This document shows positions 1-7,107 of a stretch of 24,294 nt of DNA, one piece after another. Every line of letters begins with the position of its first letter. Position 1 is the stretch's first letter. The translations under genes and the position numbers were made by a program. The DNA is from Poteriospumella lacustris (taxonomy: Eukaryota; Sar; Chrysophyceae; Chromulinales; Dinobryaceae), in contig SMOI01000425.1 of the NCBI GenBank assembly GCA_008000375.1, forward strand, positions 1-24,294, written 5' to 3'. The notes under the pieces are model-generated. The model made no database searches. It had not been told where the DNA came from and saw only the letters and a list, made by a program, of their open reading frames with translations.

Positions 1-159
1 TTTTCTTCTGCCTCTTTCTTGCCTCACGATGTGGAATACTGTGTCTCTCTTGCAGCCGTCTATGTCTCAATGGAGGCGCACTCTCCGTTGCAGCTCCTCC
101 TCTGTTGTTCTCGCTGCGCTGCTCCCTCCCTCATCATCAGTTGCCACTGTTTTCCTCTG

Positions 160-228
160 CCCCTCTGCCCTCTGTCCCTCAACCCCTCTGCCCTCTGTCC
201 CTCTGCCCCTCTGCCCTCTGTCCCTCTG
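160..228. repeat. 23-bp pyrimidine-rich minisatellite, 3 copies
   Basis: Three head-to-tail copies of a 23-bp unit (CCCCTCTGCCCTCTGTCCCT followed by CAA or CTG) lie at 160-182, 183-205 and 206-228. The last two are identical. The plus strand is almost pure C/T with isolated G. A candidate length-variable locus with no coding role visible. Confidence 0.85.
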
Positions 229-1510
229 CCCCTGCCTCTACGGCTCTCGCTGTCATTGTCCATTCACTGTTTTGCCCCTGTCTCATTGTTGTCTTCATTT
301 GTTGCCCCCGCCGCACCTGTGCGCGTCACGGCCCAGCCCCATCGCTGCGTCTCGCTTCGTTTCCCCAGCGGCTCATCGACCTCCCATCACTAACGCCCCC
401 ACCGCGCCTGCCGCGGCGCCGCTCGTGCTTTACCCCCGCCCCTACGTCCCATTTGGCACGCGCACCGCGCGTCGCCCATCATTACCGCGCGCCTGGCGCC
501 TGTTATCTGGTTCGCAGTCATTGGACCGCGCAGCTCTTGAGGCTGCGCTCGCTGTTGCTGGCCACTGCCGCTGCGCATCGCCGCCGCCCGCGGCCTCGGG
601 CGCGTCTCGCTGCTGTCGCTGTGGTGCGTGCGAGGACGACGCCGTCGTAGTCTTCGTCCGCCGCGGCGCCGCAGGGGCCGCTCGATGCCGCGCCGCGCGA
701 CGCCAGCGGCGCATATTCCTTCGCATATATCGCATCGCTGTTGATGCCCCGCAGACAGCGCCGTGGACCTCGGCAGGCGCGTTGCTGCGTCTGTTGGCGG
801 TGGACGGTGCCAGTGCGCTGCGGCAGCGTACATATATCTGTGTTCGTCTGGGTTAACCCATAACCCAGATACACATACTCTGTGTGAGTCTGTGTATCGG
901 TGTGTCTGTGTGTCTGTGTGTCTGTATGTCGGTGTGCTGCCACTGTACCGATCTGTACCGTGTGGCCTTTCCCTCTTTCCTGCTCCTGCTTCACGATGCG
1001 TCATACTTTAGCTCGCACCCGTTCGTTTACTTGGCCCTCGTCGCAGTTAGTCTCTTGTCGTCATCGTCTCGCGGCCCGACGGACGCGTCGCGCGTATCCC
1101 CGCCACACTCGACGACGGCCCCTTTCCGTCGTTCAGATCGCTGTTACGGGAGATTGCCGCGCGCGTGCCAACCTGTCGGGCGCCAATCCGCGTCCATCGT
1201 TGTCCAATCCTCTTCCGACGCCCCTGCGCTAAGCGCAGCGCCCGTCGTGTGCACTAACCGATCGTGCCGGGTTCTCACTCGCGGCGCCGTTGTGGCGCCT
1301 GCTTTGGCCATTTTTTTATGCGCCGGTCGCGCGTCGGTCCTGCGCCATCCGTTCGCGGCGAAGCGACCGCGCGCGTCCAGCGGTGCACGTCACGTAACCA
1401 CGACCTTAACGAGTCCCACGCGACACCGACGGGGGAGGCGAGCAATTACATTTACAGGGCGACGCGCGGTAGGCGCGCGGGTCCCAACAGATTCGAAACG
1501 GCAACCAGCG

Positions 1511-1543
1511 GACACGACACAGACACGACACAGACACGACACA
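1511..1543. repeat. 11-bp tandem repeat, 3 copies
   Basis: Three perfect copies of GACACGACACA lie back to back, about 130 bp past the stop codon of the minus-strand gene ending at 1677. A short GC-rich 11-bp repeat (CGGCGCAGGGG type) follows around 1648-1670, closer to that stop. Both look like simple slippage repeats. Confidence 0.8.
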
Positions 1544-1676
1544 GGAGGGGCCCCAGCGACGCGACGCAAAGCGACGGACAAGCGGCGGCGCGTGGGCCCA
1601 GCGGACGGATTAGGGGCGGGGGGAGGAGCGCGCGAGAGACGCAGAGGCGGCGCAGGGGCGGCGCAGGGGCGGAGAC

Positions 1677-2603
1677 TCATCGCGTCTTCAGCGTGTTGAC
1701 GGTGCTGACGCTGAGCAGATCGTCGTCGTCGCCCGCGCTGCGCTTCGGCGCCGAGAAGAAGAAGAACGACGACGAGCCGCTCTTGGACTTGACGCCGCGC
1801 GCGTTGGCCAGTCGCTGCTGGAAGCGCTGGGCCCAGGTCGCGAGGAACTGCGGCTCCTTGCGCACGCGGCGCAGCAGCCCCTTGAAGCCCTGGACGAGGT
1901 AGTTCGTGTCGAGCTCCAGGTCCGTCGACAGCTGGATCGTCTTGTGCGAGAAGTCGAGGATGAACGTGGGCGGCGTCGACCCCTCGCAGGGGAAGCAGTC
2001 GCGCAGATCCCGCAGCGGGATGCGCATGTACGGCCCGCCGGTGGGCTGCACGACGCGGCTCTTCTGTTTGAACTGCTTGAAGATGCAGAGGTCGCACTGG
2101 TCGTTGAGCTTCAGGCAGCGCGTCTTGATCACGTTGTTGGGCTTGTGGCGCGTCACGACGAAGCCGAAGGCGAAGAGGCGGTTCACGAACTCGTCGACGT
2201 CGACTTCGGTGTTGACCGACTCGACGCGCACCGGCGACGCGGGCGCGGCGGCCTTCGGCGGGTCGATGACGAGCTTCGGCGGCCGAGACATCGCCGGCGA
2301 CTCCCCAACAGGAGATGTCACCCGTTCGGACGAGGATTTCTTGCCGCTGCGCCGGAACGAGACGAGTACGACGATGGCGGCGACGGCGAAGCAGACGCCG
2401 CTGGCGATAAGCATAAGGCCGGGGTCGTGAAAGGCCTCATCGAAGCTGCGTGGGAAGTTGAACGAGGTGTATAGCAGCTGCTGCAGCTTCTGATCAAATT
2501 CCCGACGCGTGAGGCCGACGAAGACGTTTTGTTCCAGGTCCTGTGCCGAGTGCACCACGCGGCGCAGGACGTCGGCGAGGTGTTCCGCGGAGAGATCGGT
2601 CAT
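1677..2603 (-). CDS. Single-pass membrane protein with a PH-like domain
   Basis: Predicted 308 aa. Residues 62-84 form one hydrophobic helix (GLMLIASGVCFAVAAIVVLV) followed by a basic stop-transfer stretch (FRRSGKK), so the C-terminal part should be cytosolic. Residues about 144-250 have the rhythm of a pleckstrin-homology fold as in phospholipase C N-termini: basic strands, a charged variable loop, a strand ending in FILDF, and a final helix starting TNYLVQGFKGLL. A lipid- or protein-binding role is inferred from fold resemblance only. The tail is Ser/Asp rich. The ATG at 2603 was chosen because third-position GC drops sharply upstream. An in-frame ATG at 2735 would add 44 Arg-rich residues and cannot be excluded. 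Single exon, divergent from the PhzF-like gene. The family is not firmly recognised. Confidence 0.72.
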   Translation of the reverse strand: MTDLSAEHLADVLRRVVHSAQDLEQNVFVGLTRREFDQKLQQLLYTSFNFPRSFDEAFHDPGLMLIASGVCFAVAAIVVLVSFRRSGKKSSSERVTSPVGESPAMSRPPKLVIDPPKAAAPASPVRVESVNTEVDVDEFVNRLFAFGFVVTRHKPNNVIKTRCLKLNDQCDLCIFKQFKQKSRVVQPTGGPYMRIPLRDLRDCFPCEGSTPPTFILDFSHKTIQLSTDLELDTNYLVQGFKGLLRRVRKEPQFLATWAQRFQQRLANARGVKSKSGSSSFFFFSAPKRSAGDDDDLLSVSTVNTLKTR

Positions 2604-2954
2604 TGCGTGCGCGCCTCCAATGCACGATCCTATGGGCAATAAAACACGATCGACCGGACGAAAATCAAGTTGTGAACTCGTCTCGAGCAGACGCGAGACC
2701 GGCGCTCCGCCTCGGCGAAGCGGCAGCGGTCGCATCGCCGCTGCGAACCCACTACGTACATACTTGTATCAATATACACCACATATTTATCAGTGTATCT
2801 TACTCACTAGTGGTACCAGATCGGTTCGAAAAGTGGCCGCACTGCGCACCGCCTCGTCGCTCGCCGAGTTCCGTGTTCCGACCACATTTCTGCCATCTTA
2901 CGCCATTGGGGCGGAGTATATCGCGAACAGCTGACTGTGTAGCGTGTAGTGGCC
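2604..2954. promoter_or_regulatory. Bidirectional upstream region between divergent genes
   Basis: This 351-bp spacer must hold the promoters of both the PH-like gene (-) and the PhzF-like gene (+). It contains an AT-rich island at about 2755-2812 (ATATAC, ATATTTAT), the most AT-rich stretch of the left half of the window. Near the PhzF-like start there is an inverted CCAAT-like ATTGG next to GGGGCGG (about 2904-2915), followed by AGTATAT. These are pattern resemblances only; no start site can be assigned. If the upstream ATG at 2735 is used, the left 132 bp would be coding. Confidence 0.45.
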
Positions 2955-4013
2955 ATGTGGTCTCGAGGTTGTGGTCTGCGCATTCCCCGACGGTCGATTT
3001 CGCAGCGCTGGGCACACGCGCAGCCGGCGGACGGGGCCATTCGCACGTGGCAGGTTGACGCGTTCACTACGGAGCCTTTTCGTGGCAATCCCGCAGAGAT
3101 CGTGTATTTGCCACCCTCGTTGAAGCATGCTTTCCACGCGGAGGAGACGGTGCGGTGGATGCAGGCGATGGCGGCCGAGTCGCACGTGCCCGTCTCCGCC
3201 TTCCTCGTGCACCTCCGCGACGCCGACTACGCCATCCGCTGGTTCACGCCCACGAAGGAGCTGGAGCTCTGTGGCCATGGGACCATCACCGCCTCGCACG
3301 TGCTCTACGAGGAGCTGTGCGAGGTGCCTCGGGACTGCGCCATTCGCTTCCACACGACCCACAGCGGCGTCGTCTCGGCCGTCACCGGCCACGACGTGAT
3401 GCCCGTGCCCCCCAGCGCCGTCAGCTCCCAGGCCCGCATCTTCCTGGACTTTCCCAACACGCGGTTGACCGCGCACTCGCTGTCGCCCGAGGACAAGGCG
3501 CATTTCGCGTCGGCGATGCGCCTGAGCGCCGCGTCGCTCGACGAGCACGTGCTCTTCTGCGGCCTGTCGGTGTACGACGTCGTGCTGCACGTCTCACCGG
3601 AGCTCTTCGCGCAGCTGCCGCACGACATCGACTTCTCCGCCCTGCGCCGCGTCGAGACGCCGCGCGGCATCCTCGTCACCACCTCCGACGGTGGAGGCGC
3701 CGCCCCCGCCGCCTCCGCCGACGCCCCGACGACCGCCTTCGACTTCCGCCACCGCATGTTTCTGCCGCGCTTCGGCATCAACGAGGACCACGTCTCGGGC
3801 AGTGGCTTCTGCGCCCTGACCGAGTACTGGCAGCGCACGCTGCGCCGGCCGCCGCACGGCGTGCTGCACGGCCACCAGCAGTCGCCGCGCGGCGGGTCGG
3901 TGCTGCTGCAGATTCTCCCCGACGACGCCGACGTCATCCGCCTCGGCGGACATTGCGTCACCACCAAAACTGGCGCATTGCGCGTGCGTCCCCGGGCCGA
4001 CCCGCTCAGATAG
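2955..4013 (+). CDS. PhzF/PBLD-family isomerase-like protein lacking the catalytic Glu
   Basis: 352 aa, a single exon. It matches the PhzF (phenazine biosynthesis-like, eukaryotic PBLD) family along its length. Seen are VDAFTTEPFRGNPA (34-47), the RWFTPTKELELCGHGT block (95-110), FDFRHRMFLPRFG (262-274), EDHVSGSG (277-284) and a C-terminal RGG...GG...G segment. The family folds as two similar domains with the active site between them. PhzF isomerises trans-2,3-dihydro-3-hydroxyanthranilate using a general-base Glu in an N-x-S-E-T motif. Here the ungapped equivalent is HVPVS, with Val80 in place of that Glu, so standard catalysis is doubtful while the His of the GHG block and the Asp are kept. 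The first about 27 residues are Arg/Ser rich with no acidic residue before Asp26, compatible with a mitochondrial presequence. The ATG at 2955 is the only usable start. A Gly/Ala/Pro-rich insert (246-259) looks like a surface loop. Confidence 0.9.
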   Translation: MWSRGCGLRIPRRSISQRWAHAQPADGAIRTWQVDAFTTEPFRGNPAEIVYLPPSLKHAFHAEETVRWMQAMAAESHVPVSAFLVHLRDADYAIRWFTPTKELELCGHGTITASHVLYEELCEVPRDCAIRFHTTHSGVVSAVTGHDVMPVPPSAVSSQARIFLDFPNTRLTAHSLSPEDKAHFASAMRLSAASLDEHVLFCGLSVYDVVLHVSPELFAQLPHDIDFSALRRVETPRGILVTTSDGGGAAPAASADAPTTAFDFRHRMFLPRFGINEDHVSGSGFCALTEYWQRTLRRPPHGVLHGHQQSPRGGSVLLQILPDDADVIRLGGHCVTTKTGALRVRPRADPLR

Positions 4014-4515
4014 CGGCTGGCACAGGCCTCGGAGACACGTCGGAGACACGTGGAGCGTGGCACGTGGAGCGTGGCACGTGGCGCGGCGAGGAGCGCCGCG
4101 ACGGAGTCGACCGAGCGAACGGCGAGCGGCCACCGAGATCAGAGCTGTGCAGTAGCAGCTGTGTTGCAGCGCGACGCTGCGTGGCCCCGACTGCACCGCG
4201 GGCACATCTGTCGGTCGGTTGTACCGCTGGGGGACTGTGGCGGTCTGTTGGTGGTTAACCATTAACGTGGTGGCCTTACGGCTGCGTCTACGGTAGAGAG
4301 ACAGTGGCGGGCGACGAGCCGCCCCGTCACGAGTGGTCTGTAACGGCATCCTAACTGCACCGCTCGCCCTGCGCGGTGCGACAGCGCCAACAGCAGAGAC
4401 GGCAGCCGCTGCGACGTGGGCACGAGCGTCTTCGGGCTTCGTGTGCGCTGACGATCGCAGAGGCGACCATCGCCCGAGTCGCAGCCCGTTCGGCGCAGAA
4501 GACAGCGGTGACCAC
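4014..4515. other. Convergent 3' spacer
   Basis: These 502 bp separate the stop codons of two convergent genes. No coding region is supported; the open frames are extensions of shadows. The notable content is the CACGTG-bearing repeat at 4031-4080 and a GGTTAACCATTAAC segment at about 4254-4266. The 3' UTRs of both neighbours probably lie here. Confidence 0.6.
4031..4080. repeat. Short tandem repeats with three CACGTG palindromes
   Basis: Two 11-bp units (GGAGACACGTC and GGAGACACGTG) at 4031-4052 run into two 14-bp units GAGCGTGGCACGTG at 4053-4066 and 4067-4080. This gives three CACGTG palindromes at 4047, 4061 and 4075, spaced exactly 14 bp apart. CACGTG is the core E-box/G-box recognised by bHLH and bZIP factors in many eukaryotes. 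The position, 3' of both neighbouring genes, makes a regulatory role uncertain. Confidence 0.75.
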
Positions 4516-5475
4516 TCACGGGTTGGTCTGAGGCCGCTGGGCCAAGGGGCAGCCGAAGAACATGTTTTCGGTGTCGACGAACTCGGACAGGCTCCACGCG
4601 GCCAGCGGCTGGTCGAAGGACGCCGCCTGGTAGAACATGTAGGCCATGTTGATGACGTGCGACACGTCCCACGCGGCCAACGGCTGGTTGAACGCCGCGG
4701 CGCCCAAGAACATGGCGTTCGTGTTCACGACTCTGCGGACGTCCCACGTGGCCAGCGGCTGGTTGAAGGACGCCGCCCCGTTGAACATGCACCGCATGTC
4801 TCGAACGCGACCCACGTCCCACGAGGCGAGCGCCTGATCGAACGTCGTCGCGCCGAAGAACATGTCGCTCATGTCGATGACCTTCGCCACGACCCACGTG
4901 GACAGCGGCTGGTTGAACGACGAGGCCCCGTCGAACATGCTTCGCATGTGCGTGACGTTGCGCACGTCCCACGAGGCCAGCGGCTGGTTGAACGCCGCCG
5001 CCTTCTGGAACATCCCGCACATATTCGTGACTTGCGACACGTTCCACTGGGCCAAACTCGTGTTGAAGCGGGCACACCCCGCGAACAGCTCCACCATCGA
5101 CGTGACGTTGCTCACGTCCCACCCGCCGATGTCGTCGTCGAACGTCTGGCATCCCCCGAACAGGCGGTCCATATTAGTGACTTGACGCACGTCCCAGTCG
5201 CTGATGTGGCCGTAGCGCACCAAAGCCTCCGCTCGGTTCGACTGCCACGCAGAAACGGCAGCGCGAATGTTCTCCTGCGTGATCCGCTCGCGGCAATACG
5301 AGTGAATCATGTGTCGAACGCCCGCCGGAAGCACGACGTGTTCGCCACACAGCTGGGCAACTCGACGAAGCAGACACAGCTCGACGAGCAACTGTCGCGG
5401 ATACGTCTTGAAGGGCGAAGGGTCGCCCTCCTCCATCTCGGAAGTCACTGCATCACTCAGTGATTCCATCATCAT
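4516..5475 (-). CDS. BspA-like (DUF285) leucine-rich repeat protein
   Basis: 319 aa, a single exon. Residues 91-315 are nine repeats of exactly 25 residues (75 bp) of the BspA-type LRR: W-D-V-x2-V-x2-M-x2-M-F-x-G-A-x2-F-[ND]-Q-P. Repeat 1 is reached through the usual lead-in ITQENIRAAVSAW...YGHISDWDV. The first two repeats and the last are the most diverged. Such repeats form a solenoid used for protein binding or adhesion in bacteria, trichomonads, Entamoeba and many algae. Here the N-terminus (MMMESLSDAV...) has no signal peptide, and there is no C-terminal anchor, so an intracellular scaffold is the simplest reading. Residues about 25-62 (LLVELCLLRRVAQLCGEHVV...) form a helical cap. The start is the first of three consecutive ATGs (5475, 5472, 5469). 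Specific partners are unknown. Confidence 0.9.
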   Translation of the reverse strand: MMMESLSDAVTSEMEEGDPSPFKTYPRQLLVELCLLRRVAQLCGEHVVLPAGVRHMIHSYCRERITQENIRAAVSAWQSNRAEALVRYGHISDWDVRQVTNMDRLFGGCQTFDDDIGGWDVSNVTSMVELFAGCARFNTSLAQWNVSQVTNMCGMFQKAAAFNQPLASWDVRNVTHMRSMFDGASSFNQPLSTWVVAKVIDMSDMFFGATTFDQALASWDVGRVRDMRCMFNGAASFNQPLATWDVRRVVNTNAMFLGAAAFNQPLAAWDVSHVINMAYMFYQAASFDQPLAAWSLSEFVDTENMFFGCPLAQRPQTNP

Positions 5476-5624
5476 TTCTCTTTTTCACTCACCCACTGGG
5501 TCCACACTGTATTGGTTATGGGATATGAGGCGAAGAAACCTTCGACTCGATCATCTCAGACAGTAACTGGTAACGTTATCTTGTTAGATCATGTTCGTAT
5601 CTTGGACCTCTCCACCCGCCGCTT

Positions 5625-5644
5625 GCTGCTGCTGCTGCTGCTGC
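5625..5644. repeat. GCT/AGC trinucleotide microsatellite
   Basis: Six uninterrupted GCT units plus a partial one, about 150 bp upstream of the start codon of the BspA-like gene. It would fall in that gene's promoter or 5' UTR (as AGC on the transcript strand). Confidence 0.85.
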
Positions 5645-6400
5645 GATAAGTGGAGACATTGCACGACGACGACGACGACACTGGTCGTCACGCACGCTGC
5701 TGCCGATGGCCGGTGCGATGCCCACAGAGATGGTCATCGCCTATGGACTATGGACTATTGATCAGAGCAGCAGTTGATGCACAAGGTGAAACAGCTTCGT
5801 CTCTTAACGTCGACGACGGTTACAGTGAAAACGCTCTAACACGGCAGAGGCGCGGTGGGGCGACGAACAGCGACAGCGACAGCTACAGCTACGAGCACAC
5901 AGCGGACAGGAGAACAAGAACAGGCCGTCCGCACTGGCGCCAGCCCCACCGCGACACGAGAGAAAAACTGAGGGAGAAACGAGGGAGAAAACGAGGCGAC
6001 GCGAGCTGCTGCGAGGCCAACCGGAGCCGCGCGTTGCGACCGGTGGCCGGGGCGCGCTAAGGCCGACGCCAACGACCCACGCGGCAGCGACCGACTGATG
6101 CGAGTGCACCGTCGATGGGGCGTGCGCGGGGAAGCGGCGTCGCGTAGAAAACGAGGAAGAGACGAGCGGCGCAGCGAGGCGCGACGGGAACAGACGAGCG
6201 CAGCAACAGATATCGACGTCGGGCGACTAACTAACCGGCGGAACAACTGCGTCCGCGCCTGCCCTGCCGACAGGGGGGGGGGGACGATAAAAGGCGATTG
6301 CAGAAAGAAACACGTGGCGAAGCGAGACGAGGGATTGGCCCACCGCTGCACGCCGCAACTGACTCCGACGGCTGCGAGGCACACAGAGTCGCAGGCGCAA

Positions 6401-6464
6401 GGGCGAGAGCGAGGGCGAGAGCGAGGGCGAGAGATAGAGAGAGAGAGCGAGTGAGCGAGAGAGG
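6401..6464. repeat. 12-bp purine repeat plus GA tract
   Basis: Two perfect copies of GGGCGAGAGCGA (6401-6424) and a third diverged at its end (6425-6436) lead into a GA-rich run up to about 6464. The plus strand is almost entirely purine. Simple-sequence DNA; its translations (Arg/Ala or Ser/Leu alternation) explain several spurious open frames nearby. Confidence 0.8.
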
Positions 6465-6474
6465 GTACGTCACA

Positions 6475-6497
6475 GGGGAAGGGGAAGGGGAAGGGGG
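6475..6497 (+). repeat. G-quadruplex-type GGGGAA repeat
   Basis: The plus strand reads four G-tracts of four to five Gs separated by AA only, which satisfies the usual intramolecular G-quadruplex pattern with very short loops. It sits about 610 bp past the giant gene's stop codon and about 1 kb upstream of the BspA-like gene. Formation in vivo is not shown by sequence alone. An 11-G run at 6273-6283 lies nearby on the same strand. Confidence 0.6.
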
Positions 6498-7107
6498 AGG
6501 CATATTCACCACTACGACGGCGCAGCACAGCGAGCACAACGACGACGAGCGGCGGTCGCGCTAATGATGAGCGCCAGAGGCGCACGTGTCCCATGCGGCC
6601 TCATGACGCGACGGGGCGGCCAACGAGTGCGAACGAATCAGCGGACACCAAACAAAAGCAATGCGGATTGGGGGTAATTTGCGAGGCAACGACAACGAAG
6701 CGCGAGCCACCGCACGGCGCTTTGCGCGCGGCAGAGGCGACGGCGGCAGCCCGCGGAAGATGTACAAGGCGATGTACCAGGCGGCGGACGAAGGAAACAA
6801 ATGGCCAGAACGGGCGAAACAAATACCGAAACAGCGGGACGGACGCGACGGAGCACCACTGAGCGTCGACATGGTCGCCACACCGACGCCGCAGAGGCGG
6901 CAGCGACACGTGCGCAGGGAAGGGGGCGTAGACATAGTATAACAGAGGGAAAGAACGCAGCGACGACAACAGTAGGCGCCACAACGACCGGCTGGCACTG
7001 CGCCACAGGAGACGGACACACCGCCGCCCGCCGCTCGAGCGCGGAGCACACGAAAACACAGAAAACACAGAAAATAGGATAAAGACAGTGGGGCGGCCGG
7101 GCGCCCT

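Larger units (their letters stand above)
1..1676. other. Gene-free, low-complexity intergenic DNA
   Basis: No convincing gene is seen here. Several frames stay open on both strands, but their translations are compositional (Ser/Pro/Leu/Cys or Arg/Ala/His rich). They follow pyrimidine-rich and TG-rich repeats and show no domain or motif. The left part is CT-rich. Around 850-936 there is a GGGTTAACCC palindrome followed by a TG/TC tract, with three perfect 8-bp TGTGTCTG copies at 901-924. From about 1080 on the DNA is very GC-rich. The last part lies downstream of the minus-strand gene ending at 1677 and may include its 3' UTR. No AATAAA-type signal was noticed. Confidence 0.6.
5476..7107. other. 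Gene-free 1.6-kb spacer with simple repeats
   Basis: It lies upstream of the BspA-like gene and downstream of the giant minus-strand gene, so it should hold the promoter of the first and the 3' end of the second. Open frames exist on both strands, but their translations are Arg-rich or Ser/Pro/Leu-rich products of simple repeats, with no motif. Contents: a GCT run (5625-5644), a GAC run (about 5661-5680), an 11-base G run (6273-6283), a purine tract (6401-6464), a G4-type tract (6475-6497), and a T-rich stretch on the minus strand just past the giant gene's stop (about 7040-7085). Confidence 0.6.

Noticed and set aside
29-856. A 275-codon plus-strand open frame and a 204-codon minus-strand one (390-1004)
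   Set aside because: The translations only mirror CT, TG and GC-rich low-complexity DNA; no motif, no conserved-looking segment.
2604-2735. A 44-residue N-terminal extension of the PH-like protein from the ATG at 2735
   Set aside because: Third-position GC falls to near background there, unlike the rest of the gene, and the region must also serve as promoter. Kept only as an alternative start.
4333-5463. A 376-codon plus-strand open frame with a repeated RGQRLVE-like pattern
   Set aside because: It is the exact complement of the BspA-like repeats. The periodicity is inherited from the sense gene, whose LRR consensus is clear.
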